Shown: positions 1 to 8,633 of the stretch, piece by piece | How positions within the stretch are numbered: position 1 is the first letter of the stretch | Layout: every line of letters starts with the position of its first letter | NCBI RefSeq assembly: GCF_030373185.1 | Contig: NZ_JAUCZH010000001.1 | Span: 434,001-498,000 of the forward strand | From: Tabrizicola sp. | GTDB lineage: Bacteria; Pseudomonadota; Alphaproteobacteria; Rhodobacterales; Rhodobacteraceae | Length of the DNA stretch: 64,000 nt | Direction: 5' to 3' | Program-made: the position numbers and the translations under genes | The notes under the pieces: model-generated | Told to the model about the DNA's origin: nothing | Seen by the model: the letters and a program-made list of their open reading frames with translations, nothing else | Database searches by the model: none

Positions 1-75
1 ATCAACCGCAATACCCTGCGCAAGAAGATCACTGATCTGGACATTCGTGTCACCCGTCGCCGGAAATTGATGTAA
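1..75 (+). CDS. ntrC: NtrC nitrogen response regulator, C-terminal end only
   Basis: The first 24 codons and TAA stop of a gene that begins outside the window. The visible residues (NRNTLRKKITDLDI) match the last helix of a Fis-type DNA-binding domain, where one helix of the helix-turn-helix is followed by a short basic tail. NtrC is inferred because it directly precedes ntrY-ntrX, the usual alphaproteobacterial order. The catalytic and receiver domains cannot be seen here, so the assignment rests on context and this short tail. Confidence 0.7.
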   Translation: MNRNTLRKKITDLDIRVTRRRKLM

Positions 76-173
76 CTCAGCCACAGAACCCGTGCCTTTT
101 TTGTTCCACCCCGGCTCACATCAAGATATAGTGGCCATGTGGGGCAAAGGCCCCTTTTAACGGGCAGGTCAGG

Positions 174-2444
174 TTGGATCGCGCAATTCAAAGCGACGTT
201 TGGGCGCGATTTTCGCGCCTGCGCCGTCAAAAGCGTGTGCAAACGGCCGTCACGCTGGGGCTGGTCTTTCTTGGGCCGGTGCTTGCCGTGGCGACTTTTC
301 TTGCCATGGGGCCGTTCAATCAGGATGCCGCCTCGCCAGTCCTGCGGCTGATCCTGCTTTCCGATCTTGTCTATGTCCTTTTCATCGCAGCGCTGGTTCT
401 GGCCCGTGTTGCGCGGCTGATAGCGGATCGCCGGTCCCGATCCGCCGGTTCCCGGCTGCACATGCGGCTTTCTGGCGTCTTCATGCTGATTGCACTGGTG
501 CCGACCGTGCTTGTCGCGGTGTTTGCCGTCCTGTCCATCAACATCGGGCTTGAAGGCTGGTTTTCGGACCGGGTGCGCAATGTCGTAGGTTCCTCCTTGT
601 CGGCTGCGCAGGCCTATGAGGCGGTGCAGCGTGACGATCTGGCCAGTGATGCCCTGGCCTTGGCAAGTTACCTCAACCGGGCCAAGCGCCAGACGGTATT
701 CCTGCGCGATGACCAGTTGCGCCCGCTGCTGTCGCAAGGACAGTCGGTCATTCAGCGCGGGTTGAAAGAAGCCTATCTGGTCGATGGTGACGGCGATCTG
801 AAGACCCGTGGCGAACGGTCCTATCTGTTTGGCTTCGAGTCACTGACACCCGCTCAGCTTGACAGCGCCCGCACGGGCAATACGGTCCTGATCCCGGATT
901 GGCCCAATAATGAATTCCGCGCGCTGGTTTACCTTGATGCCTTTCCAGACCGGTATCTTTACGTCACCCGCGCGGTTGACGGCACGATCCTGTCGCTGCT
1001 CGACGAAACGCAGGAAACCGTCCAGCTTTATAACCAGCTGGAAAGCGAACGTGGGCGCCTGTTGTTCAACTTCGGCCTGATCTACCTTGGCTTCGCGCTG
1101 ATTTTGATCCTTGCTGCAGTCTGGCTGGGCCTGTGGTTCGCCGAACGCCTGTCGCGCCCCGTGGGCCGTCTGGCGGGGGCGGCGGAACGGGTGGGCGGGG
1201 GCGATCTTGACGTGCAGGTGACCGAAGAGGATGGCGACGACGAAATCGCCTCGCTCGGCCGGCTGTTCAACCAGATGACCCGGCAGCTAAAAGGCCAGCG
1301 CGAAGCTCTGATGGACAGCCACAGTCAGACCGAACGCCGCCGCCGCCTGTTCGATTCCGTGCTGTCGAACGTGACGGCGGGCGTCATTGGTCTGGACAGC
1401 GACGGGGACATCGATTTTGTGAACCGCGCCGCCGAACGGCTCCTGGATTTTGCCGATGGCCGGACCGACATGCCGCTTGCCGCCGCCGTGCCGGAATTTG
1501 CGCCGCTGTTTGACCGTTTGCGCGAAGGCAGCGGCAGCGCGGTCCAGGAAGAGGTGCGGCTGACCCGCAAGGGAAAGCTGGAAAGCCTTCTGGTCCGCAT
1601 GAGCGTACGCCGCAACGATGCCGGAAATCTGGAAGGCTATGTCGTCGCCTTTGATGATGTGACGGAACTTGTGTCAGCGCAGCGCATGGCTGCTTGGGGC
1701 GACGTGGCCCGCCGCATCGCGCATGAGATCAAGAACCCGCTGACCCCGATCCAGCTTTCGGCCGAACGTATCAAGCGCAAGTTCGGGGCTCAGGTGAAAG
1801 ACCCCGAAGACCTTGAACAATATACCGATGTGATCGTGCGTCAGACCAATGACCTGCGCCGGATCGTGGACGAGTTCTCCAAGTTCGCCCGCATGCCGGA
1901 ACCTGACCGGCGTGAATGTGATCTGACCGAACTGGTGCGTGCTTCGGTTTTGTTGCAGGAAAATGGCCAACCCGGGGTGCGTTTCGTAAAGGACATCGCG
2001 GCGGGGCCTGTGCTGATGGAACTGGACGCCACGATGATCGGGCAGGCCTTGACGAACCTGATCAAGAACGCCGGCGAAGCCATTGAGACCTTGCAGGAAA
2101 AAGGCGCTCCGTCGGGTCATGTTCCCGAAATCCATGTCAGCCTTTCGGTGGATGACACAGCGGCCGTGATCCGCATCATCGACAATGGCACCGGCTTGCC
2201 ACCAGACCGCGCCCGCCTGTTCGAACCCTATGTCACCACGCGTGACAAAGGCACCGGGCTGGGCCTGCCGATCGTCAAGAAGATCATCGAGGAACATGGC
2301 GGCACACTGGCGTTGCTGGATGCTCCACCATCGGACGGAGGCACCCGTCCAGGCGCCATGGCCGAAATCAGATTGCCGCGCGCCACCCGGCGCCGGCCAC
2401 GAACGCATGTCCCCCAGGAAGTTGTCCAGGGGCAGGGAGGTTGA
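174..2444 (+). CDS. ntrY: NtrY sensor histidine kinase
   Basis: Membrane histidine kinase of the NtrY-NtrX system, which in alphaproteobacteria senses nitrogen and redox state and phosphorylates NtrX. The 756-residue frame has three hydrophobic segments near residues 24-45, 58-80 and 100-123, an extracytoplasmic stretch, a fourth segment near 297-322, a HAMP region, a PAS region, then the kinase core. The phospho-acceptor is His517 in AHEIKNPLTPIQ. The ATP-binding boxes are NLIKNAGEAI, DNGTGLP and GTGLGLPIVKK. No upstream ATG fits the frame, so translation probably begins at the TTG at 174, preceded by GGTCAGG. The stop lies 4 bases before ntrX, so the two are surely co-transcribed. Length is normal for the family. 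Confidence 0.93.
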   Translation: MDRAIQSDVWARFSRLRRQKRVQTAVTLGLVFLGPVLAVATFLAMGPFNQDAASPVLRLILLSDLVYVLFIAALVLARVARLIADRRSRSAGSRLHMRLSGVFMLIALVPTVLVAVFAVLSINIGLEGWFSDRVRNVVGSSLSAAQAYEAVQRDDLASDALALASYLNRAKRQTVFLRDDQLRPLLSQGQSVIQRGLKEAYLVDGDGDLKTRGERSYLFGFESLTPAQLDSARTGNTVLIPDWPNNEFRALVYLDAFPDRYLYVTRAVDGTILSLLDETQETVQLYNQLESERGRLLFNFGLIYLGFALILILAAVWLGLWFAERLSRPVGRLAGAAERVGGGDLDVQVTEEDGDDEIASLGRLFNQMTRQLKGQREALMDSHSQTERRRRLFDSVLSNVTAGVIGLDSDGDIDFVNRAAERLLDFADGRTDMPLAAAVPEFAPLFDRLREGSGSAVQEEVRLTRKGKLESLLVRMSVRRNDAGNLEGYVVAFDDVTELVSAQRMAAWGDVARRIAHEIKNPLTPIQLSAERIKRKFGAQVKDPEDLEQYTDVIVRQTNDLRRIVDEFSKFARMPEPDRRECDLTELVRASVLLQENGQPGVRFVKDIAAGPVLMELDATMIGQALTNLIKNAGEAIETLQEKGAPSGHVPEIHVSLSVDDTAAVIRIIDNGTGLPPDRARLFEPYVTTRDKGTGLGLPIVKKIIEEHGGTLALLDAPPSDGGTRPGAMAEIRLPRATRRRPRTHVPQEVVQGQGG

Positions 2445-2448
2445 GAAG

Positions 2449-3843
2449 ATGAGCATTCTGATCGTAGACGATGAACAGGATATCCGCGAACTCATCGGCG
2501 ACATTCTGGGCGACGAAGGTTACGCCGTGCGCCTGGCCGCCAATTCCGATGACTGCATGGCCGAGATCAACGCCGAGCCCCCGGCGCTGATGATCCTTGA
2601 TATCTGGCTCAAGGACAGCCGGATGGACGGAATCGACATCCTGAAGACGGTAAAGCGCGACAATCCTGATGTTCCGGTGGTGATTATCTCTGGGCATGGA
2701 AACATTGAAATTGCGGTCGCCGCGATCAAGCAAGGGGCCTATGACTTCATCGAAAAGCCGTTCAACATTGATCAGTTGATGGTCGTCGTCTCTCGCGCGA
2801 TGGAAACCAGCCGTCTGCGCCGCGAAAATCAGGAGCTGCGCCGCCGCGATGTCGCCTCGGCCGAGATGCTTGGGGCCTCCATGGCGTTCAAGACGCTGAA
2901 ATCCAACCTCGACAAGGTCACGAAATCGAACGGGCGGGTCATGCTGACCGGGGAACCCGGCACGGGTAAGGAAATGGCGGCACGCTATATCCATACCAAT
3001 TCGAACCGCGCTACGGCACCGTTCATCACCGTGTCCTCCGCGTCGATCGAGCCGGACCGGATGGAAGAGGTGCTTTTTGGCCGCGAAACCCCCGAACGCG
3101 GCGTGGAACCGGGCCTTTTGGAACAGGCGCATGGCGGTGTCGTCTATTTCGACGAGGTTGCCGACATGCCGCTTGGCACGCAAGGCAAGATCCTGCGGGT
3201 GCTGACCGAACAGCAGTTCACCCGCGCGGGCGGCACTGACAAGGTGCGGGTGGACCTGCGCGTCATCTCATCGACCTGCCGCGACCTTCGGGCGGAAATC
3301 GGGTTGGGCCGCTTCCGGCAGGAACTTTATGACCGCTTGAATGTGGTGCCGATCCCGGTTCCGCCCCTTGCGGACCGGCGTGAGGATATTCCCGAGCTTG
3401 CCCGCCATTTCATCGATTGGTTCCACAAGACCCAAGGCCTGCCGGCTCGCAGCCTGACCCCTGAGGCCGAAACGACACTTCAGACGATGCCCTGGCCCGG
3501 CAACATCCGCCAGTTGCGCAATGTGGTCGAACGGGTGCTGATCCTTGGTGAAACCTCTGGCCCGATCGAGGCGCAGGAATTGCCCGGGGCCGAACCCAAA
3601 TCCGAGGCAGAGCCGGGCCTGCCCCTGACAGGAGCAATCGCCGCCTTGCCCTTGCGCGAAGCGCGTGAACTTTTCGAACGTGAGTATCTTGTGACCCAGA
3701 TCAACCGCTTTGGCGGCAATATCAGCCGCACGGCAAGTTTCGTCGGGATGGAACGTTCAGCCCTGCACCGCAAGCTCAAGTCATTGGGCGTAGTCGGAAA
3801 TTCCCGCAGTGGCGGGCGCGGCTTCGGGGAATACGAGGAATAG
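2449..3843 (+). CDS. ntrX: NtrX response regulator lacking the GAFTGA motif
   Basis: Response regulator partner of NtrY (464 residues). An N-terminal receiver domain carries the likely phospho-acceptor Asp51 (LMILD) and the conserved Lys near 103 (EKPF). A central AAA+ domain follows, with Walker A GEPGTGKE at 168-175 and Walker B VVYFDEV. A C-terminal Fis-type helix-turn-helix contains NISRTASFVGMERSALHRKL. The loop that in sigma-54 activators reads GAFTGA is absent: after LFGRE the sequence runs directly on without it. Loss of this loop is known in rhodobacterial NtrC proteins that act with sigma-70, so a similar sigma-54-independent mode is inferred. The ATG at 2449 follows GGGAGGTTGAGAAG, a strong ribosome site. 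Confidence 0.93.
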   Translation: MSILIVDDEQDIRELIGDILGDEGYAVRLAANSDDCMAEINAEPPALMILDIWLKDSRMDGIDILKTVKRDNPDVPVVIISGHGNIEIAVAAIKQGAYDFIEKPFNIDQLMVVVSRAMETSRLRRENQELRRRDVASAEMLGASMAFKTLKSNLDKVTKSNGRVMLTGEPGTGKEMAARYIHTNSNRATAPFITVSSASIEPDRMEEVLFGRETPERGVEPGLLEQAHGGVVYFDEVADMPLGTQGKILRVLTEQQFTRAGGTDKVRVDLRVISSTCRDLRAEIGLGRFRQELYDRLNVVPIPVPPLADRREDIPELARHFIDWFHKTQGLPARSLTPEAETTLQTMPWPGNIRQLRNVVERVLILGETSGPIEAQELPGAEPKSEAEPGLPLTGAIAALPLREARELFEREYLVTQINRFGGNISRTASFVGMERSALHRKLKSLGVVGNSRSGGRGFGEYEE

Positions 3844-3927
3844 GGCAGGGTGACCTCCGGGGGCAGCGGTTGACCCTTCCGGCCTGATCTGACATTCAGG
3901 CAACGACGGCGGGTCGCGGAGAATCTG

Positions 3928-5304
3928 ATGAAGGTCATCATCTGCGGGGCGGGTCAGGTTGGCTGGCAGATCGCCCGTCACCTGTCCGGTGAAAAGAACG
4001 ACGTCACTCTTGTCGACATGAACGCAGACCTTGTGCGCCGGGCGACCGATACGCTGGACGTACAAGGCGTCGTCGGATTTGCCAGCCATCCCGACGTGCT
4101 GGAAAAAGCCGGCGCGCGCGATGCTGACATGCTGATCGCCGCCACCCACTCCGACGAGGTGAACATGGTCACCTGTCAGGTGGCCCATTCGGTGTTCAAC
4201 ATCACACGCAAGATCGCCCGCATCAGGGCGCAGAATTACCTCGATGCGCTTTACGGTGATCTGACCAATCAGGACCGGCTGGCCATTGACGTGGTAATCA
4301 GCCCCGAACGCGAGGTCGCCGAGGCCGCGCTGCAACGCCTTGCCGCGCCTGCGACCTTTGACACCGAAAGTTTCATGGGCGGCCGGGCGCAGCTTCTGGG
4401 CATCCAGTTGACCGAAGATTGCCCGGTGCTGAACACGCCCCTGCGCCAGTTGAACGAGCTGTTTTCCACCCTGCGCGCCATTGTGGTGGGCATCCGCCGC
4501 GACGACCGGCTTTTCGCGCCCGATCCCGGCGACCAGCTTTATGCCGACGACCAGATCTATGTCTTCACCCATATCGAGGACGTGAACCGCGCGCTGGAAA
4601 TCTTTGGCAAGAAAACCAAAAAGCAGGAACGGGTCGTCATCATCGGTGGTGGTAACGTGGGTCTTGCCGTGGCCATGGCGCTGGAAAAGCGCACCGACCG
4701 GATCCGGGCAAAGATCATCGAAAAGAACCGTGCCACCGCCGAACATGCGGCAGACTCGCTGGAACGCACCATCGTTCTGAATGGCGACGGAATGGACATC
4801 GATCTTCTGATGGAAGCTGCGATTGACCGGGCAGATGCCGTGCTTGCGGTGACCGATGATGACAAGACCAACCTCCTGGTCTCGGTCCGGGCCAAACAGG
4901 CGGGCTGTCACATGACCATCGCCCTGGTCAACGACCCGACCCTTGCGCCCTTGATGGCGCCTTTGGATATCGACGCCTATATCAACCCGCGCGCGACCAC
5001 CGTTTCGTCGATCCTGCGCCACATCCGCCATGGGCGGGTGCGTGCCGTCTATTCCATCGGTGACGCCGAGGCCGAGATGATCGAGGCACAGGTTCTGTCC
5101 ACGTCGCCCCTTGCCGGGCGTCTGGTCCGCGATATCGAATTTCCGGAAGGCGTGCTGGTCGGTGCGGTGATGAAGGGCGAGAAAGTCCTGAAACCCACGG
5201 GCGATCTTCGGGTGGAGCCCGGTGACGTGATCGCCCTTTTTGCCATGAGCAGCGACGTGCCAGAGGTCGAACGCCTCTTGCAGGTCTCGATCGACTTCTT
5301 CTGA
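3928..5304 (+). CDS. trkA: Trk potassium uptake regulatory subunit TrkA
   Basis: Cytoplasmic NAD-binding gating subunit of the Trk potassium transporter, 458 residues. It has two tandem RCK_N/RCK_C pairs. The nucleotide-binding loops are GAGQVG near residue 7 and GGGNVG near residue 238, both at the start of a Rossmann fold. The C-terminal part (PLAGRLVRDIEFPEGVLVGAV) is a TrkA_C fold. The start ATG at 3928 follows GGAGAATCTG. Its stop TGA shares its last base with the ATG of trkH, so translation of the pair is coupled. The placement after ntrYX is conserved in Rhodobacteraceae. Confidence 0.95.
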   Translation: MKVIICGAGQVGWQIARHLSGEKNDVTLVDMNADLVRRATDTLDVQGVVGFASHPDVLEKAGARDADMLIAATHSDEVNMVTCQVAHSVFNITRKIARIRAQNYLDALYGDLTNQDRLAIDVVISPEREVAEAALQRLAAPATFDTESFMGGRAQLLGIQLTEDCPVLNTPLRQLNELFSTLRAIVVGIRRDDRLFAPDPGDQLYADDQIYVFTHIEDVNRALEIFGKKTKKQERVVIIGGGNVGLAVAMALEKRTDRIRAKIIEKNRATAEHAADSLERTIVLNGDGMDIDLLMEAAIDRADAVLAVTDDDKTNLLVSVRAKQAGCHMTIALVNDPTLAPLMAPLDIDAYINPRATTVSSILRHIRHGRVRAVYSIGDAEAEMIEAQVLSTSPLAGRLVRDIEFPEGVLVGAVMKGEKVLKPTGDLRVEPGDVIALFAMSSDVPEVERLLQVSIDFF

Positions 5305-6818
5305 TGCTTGCACGGCTGGCAGAGGCGCCGCTTCTGGTCATCCTGCTGGGGGTGACCGGGTGCCTCACCCTGATTCCCGCATTGCATGGTCTGGCAATGA
5401 ACCAACACGACCTTGCGCGGGCATTTTTCTATTCTGCGTTGATCCTGCTGATTCTGACGGTGATGCTTGGGATTGCCACTGCCGCTTTCAGCCCGCGTGA
5501 TCCGGCCCGCAGCCATCTTGCCGCCCTGGCGGTAGCGTTTCTGCTGCTTCCCGTAGCAATGATCCTGCCCATGCGCGAGGCGTTGCCGGATACGACGCTG
5601 GTAAATGCCTGGTTCGAGATGATTTCCAGCTTCACCACCACAGGGGCCAGCGTCTATGCGCCTGACCGCCTGTCGGACACGATCCATCTTTGGCGGGCGA
5701 CGGTTGGCTGGTATGGTGGTTTCCTGACCCTGATGGCAGCCTATGCCATCCTTGCGCCGCTGAACCTTGGCGGGGTCGAGGTGGCAACCGGCCGCGTCCC
5801 GGGGCGTGGCGCTGCGGGTACAGCGCAGATCACCCGGACTGCCGAGCCTTCCGAACGTCTGACCCGGATTGCGCTCCAGATCTTTCCAATCTTTTCGCTT
5901 CTGACCTTTGCGCTCTGGCTTGGCCTGCTGATCGCGGGCGAGACCGCCACCACGGCGCTGATTCACGCCATGGGAATATTGTCCACCTCTGGCATATCAG
6001 GGCAATCCGGCCTTGCGTCATCTGATGCGGGGATCCCGGGCGAGATGTTGATGTTTGCCTTTCTGCTGTTCGCCATAACCCGTCGCGCCATGCCCGGGCT
6101 TGGCCCGACACGGCGTAATAGGCTGCTTGATGACCCCGAGCTTCGCCTTGCTGCGGTAATCCTGTCGGCTGTGACGGCGATTCTGTTCCTGCGCCACTGG
6201 TTCATTGCCGACGCCGCCGGTGTTGCCGATCTTGGCACCCGGGCGCTGGCTTCCTTGTGGGGGATTGTCTTTACCGCTGCGTCCTTCCTGACCACAACCG
6301 GCTATGTTTCCGGCGAATGGCAAGGCGCAGCCCAGTGGTCCGGAATCGGGACGCCAGGACTTATCCTGCTTGGGTTGGCGATGATCGGCGGCGGAACAGC
6401 CACGACAGCGGGCGGGGTGAAACTTCTGCGGGTCTATGCCTTGCTGCGACATGGGGAACGCGAACTGGAGCGCATCATCCACCCAAGCTCGGTCGGCGGT
6501 GGCGGGGGTGAAGTGCGCAGGCTGCGCCGCGAAGGGGCGCAGCTTGCCTGGGTGTTCTTCATGCTGTTTGCCTTCACCATCGCCATTCTGGTGGCCACGC
6601 TTGCACTGTTGGGTGTTGGGTTCGAGCCCGCACTTGTGCTTGCCATTTCGGCCCTGACGACCACGGGCCAGTTGTCAGAACTTGGTGCCGCCGCCCCGAT
6701 TGCATTCAGCGCGCTGTCCGATCCTGTCAAATTGACACTTGGTCTGGCGATGATTGTCGGCCGGCTTGAGACGCTGGCATTGCTGGCGTTGGTGCTGCCG
6801 GTCCGGGGCCGCAGTTAA
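5304..6818 (+). CDS. trkH: Trk potassium channel subunit TrkH
   Basis: Integral membrane potassium-translocating subunit (504 residues), the partner of TrkA. It contains the repeated membrane-pore-membrane architecture of the TrkH/KtrB family. Selectivity-filter-like segments are visible as TTTGASVY near residue 110, the STSGISGQ region, TTTGYVSG near 330 and TTTGQLSE near the C terminus, with a TATTAGGVK motif typical of the third repeat. The ATG overlaps the trkA stop (TGATG). A clear terminator follows 21 bases after the stop, closing the trkAH unit before hfq. Confidence 0.93.
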   Translation: MLARLAEAPLLVILLGVTGCLTLIPALHGLAMNQHDLARAFFYSALILLILTVMLGIATAAFSPRDPARSHLAALAVAFLLLPVAMILPMREALPDTTLVNAWFEMISSFTTTGASVYAPDRLSDTIHLWRATVGWYGGFLTLMAAYAILAPLNLGGVEVATGRVPGRGAAGTAQITRTAEPSERLTRIALQIFPIFSLLTFALWLGLLIAGETATTALIHAMGILSTSGISGQSGLASSDAGIPGEMLMFAFLLFAITRRAMPGLGPTRRNRLLDDPELRLAAVILSAVTAILFLRHWFIADAAGVADLGTRALASLWGIVFTAASFLTTTGYVSGEWQGAAQWSGIGTPGLILLGLAMIGGGTATTAGGVKLLRVYALLRHGERELERIIHPSSVGGGGGEVRRLRREGAQLAWVFFMLFAFTIAILVATLALLGVGFEPALVLAISALTTTGQLSELGAAAPIAFSALSDPVKLTLGLAMIVGRLETLALLALVLPVRGRS

Positions 6819-6838
6819 CGGGTGCGCCCGGGCATGAA

Positions 6839-6864
6839 AGCCTGTGCGTAACAGGCTGATTTTT
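6839..6864 (+). terminator. Rho-independent terminator after trkH
   Basis: A 7-bp stem AGCCTGT / ACAGGCT with a five-base loop is followed one or two bases later by a run of five T. It separates trkH from hfq. Confidence 0.75.
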
Positions 6865-6990
6865 GCGCTGGAATCTCCCTTGAAGCCGCTTCATACTTAA
6901 AGCAGGCCGTCCGGGGTGGTGTCGTCCGGGCTTTCTATAGAACAACGAAGACGCGACAGTGAAGCGATAGAAAAACAAGGCAAAAGAACA

Positions 6991-7224
6991 ATGGCCTCCG
7001 ACAAGCAAAATCTGCAAGACGCCTTCCTGAACCATGTTCGGAAAGCAAAGGTTCCGGTGACGATATTCCTGATCAACGGTGTCAAGCTTCAGGGGGTCAT
7101 TACCTGGTTTGACAACTTCTGCGTGCTTCTGCGCCGCGACGGGCAGTCGCAGCTTGTCTACAAGCACGCGATTTCCACCATCATGCCCGGCGCGCCGATC
7201 AGCCTCTACGAAGGGGAAGATTGA
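6991..7224 (+). CDS. hfq: RNA chaperone Hfq
   Basis: Hexameric Sm-like RNA chaperone, 77 residues, which matches the short form usual in Rhodobacteraceae. The Sm1 region contains [20 protein letters not shown] and [16 protein letters not shown], and the Sm2 region ends with [10 protein letters not shown], matching the canonical YKHAISTI box. The ATG at 6991 was chosen over an in-frame upstream start at 6916 because Hfq proteins begin [10 protein letters not shown]. The upstream bases GGCAAAAGAACA give only a weak ribosome site. The stop overlaps a possible TTG start of hflX, the usual hfq-hflX arrangement. Confidence 0.97.
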   Translation: MASDKQNLQDAFLNHVRKAKVPVTIFLINGVKLQGVITWFDNFCVLLRRDGQSQLVYKHAISTIMPGAPISLYEGED

Positions 7225-8564
7225 TCCCCGTCGAGCCAGAAGAGTCCGACGACCTCTTGTCGGAACGGGCAGGCCAGCGCCTGCGCGATACTGCTGCGCG
7301 GCCGACACGGGCCTATGTGCTGCACCCGGCGCTGAAGTCCGCCTCGGCCCGCCGTCTGCCGGAACATGGCCTTGGCGAAGCGCTGGCCCTTGCCGCAGCC
7401 CTGCCGGAACTTGAAATCTGCGGTGGTGAGGTGGTGCGTCTTGCGCGCGCTCATCCGGGAACCCTGCTCGGGTCGGGCAAGGTTGCCGAGTTGAAGAACC
7501 GTTTCAAGGCGGACGCGATTGACCTTGTTCTGATAGATGGCACGGTTTCGCCGGTCCAGCAGCGGAATCTTGAAAAGGAATGGGGGGTCAAGCTTCTGGA
7601 TCGGACCAGTCTGATCCTGGAAATCTTTGCCGACCGCGCCCGCACCCGGGAAGGTGTCTTGCAGGTGGAACTTGCGGCGCTCAGCTACCAGCGCACTCGA
7701 CTGGTGCGCGCCTGGACCCACCTTGAACGCCAGCGCGGCGGTTTCGGCTTTGTCGGCGGACCGGGTGAAACCCAGTTGGAGGCGGACCGTCGCGCGATTG
7801 ACGATCAGGTGATCCGCCTGAAGCGCCAGTTGGAACAGGTGGTCAAGACGCGAGAGTTGCACCGCGCGGCCCGCCGCAAGGTGCCATTTCCGATCGTGGC
7901 GCTGGTCGGCTATACCAACGCCGGGAAGTCCACGTTGTTCAATCGGATCACCGGGGCCGATGTCATGGCCAAGGACATGCTCTTTGCCACGCTTGATCCG
8001 ACCATGCGCGGCGTGGCCCTGCCGTCCGGTGCCAAGATCATCCTGTCAGACACCGTGGGCTTCATTTCTGACCTGCCGACCCAGCTTGTGGCCGCATTCC
8101 GCGCCACGCTGGAAGAGGTGCTCTCGGCCGATCTCATCCTCCATGTCCGCGATATTTCCCACCCCGAGACCATGGAGCAGGCGGCTGACGTGGCCGACAT
8201 TCTCGGCTCGCTCGGGGTGAAGGAAGAAACCCCGATCATCGAGGTCTGGAACAAGCTCGACCTTGTCGATGCCTCGCAACGCGGCGCGCTGACGGCGCAG
8301 GCGTCGCAACGGCCCATGGTCCTGCCGGTCTCTGCCCTGACCGGCGAGGGGGTGGATCCGCTTCTGGCGATGATTTCGGCCACACTGGACGAAGACCGCA
8401 ACGAGGCTGTCCTGACCATCCCGTTCGACCAGGGCCGCCGTCGCGCCTGGCTGCATGACCAGAATGTCATTCAGAATGAGACCGAGGGCGAAGATGGATG
8501 GCGGATCACCGTGCGCTGGACAGCGCGGCAGCAAAGCCGATGGCGCCAATTTCAGGCAAGTTGA
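7221..8564 (+). CDS. hflX: GTPase HflX
   Basis: Ribosome-associated GTPase of the HflX family (447 residues), known to bind and split or rescue 50S/70S particles under stress. The N-terminal HflX domain contains the [10 protein letters not shown] segment and the glycine-rich [17 protein letters not shown] linker. The G domain has G1 GYTNAGKST near residue 230, G3 DTVGFI and G4 NKLD. The start is uncertain. A TTG at 7221 overlaps the hfq stop codon by three bases. No nearby ATG precedes the conserved region, so a non-ATG start coupled to hfq is likely. Confidence 0.92.
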   Translation: MIPVEPEESDDLLSERAGQRLRDTAARPTRAYVLHPALKSASARRLPEHGLGEALALAAALPELEICGGEVVRLARAHPGTLLGSGKVAELKNRFKADAIDLVLIDGTVSPVQQRNLEKEWGVKLLDRTSLILEIFADRARTREGVLQVELAALSYQRTRLVRAWTHLERQRGGFGFVGGPGETQLEADRRAIDDQVIRLKRQLEQVVKTRELHRAARRKVPFPIVALVGYTNAGKSTLFNRITGADVMAKDMLFATLDPTMRGVALPSGAKIILSDTVGFISDLPTQLVAAFRATLEEVLSADLILHVRDISHPETMEQAADVADILGSLGVKEETPIIEVWNKLDLVDASQRGALTAQASQRPMVLPVSALTGEGVDPLLAMISATLDEDRNEAVLTIPFDQGRRRAWLHDQNVIQNETEGEDGWRITVRWTARQQSRWRQFQAS

Positions 8565-8633
8565 CGCCCTGTTCCCGATCGCTCCCCGAGAATATGGACT
8601 GGGCTGGGCAGATGCTGAGTCTGTCAGACGGTC

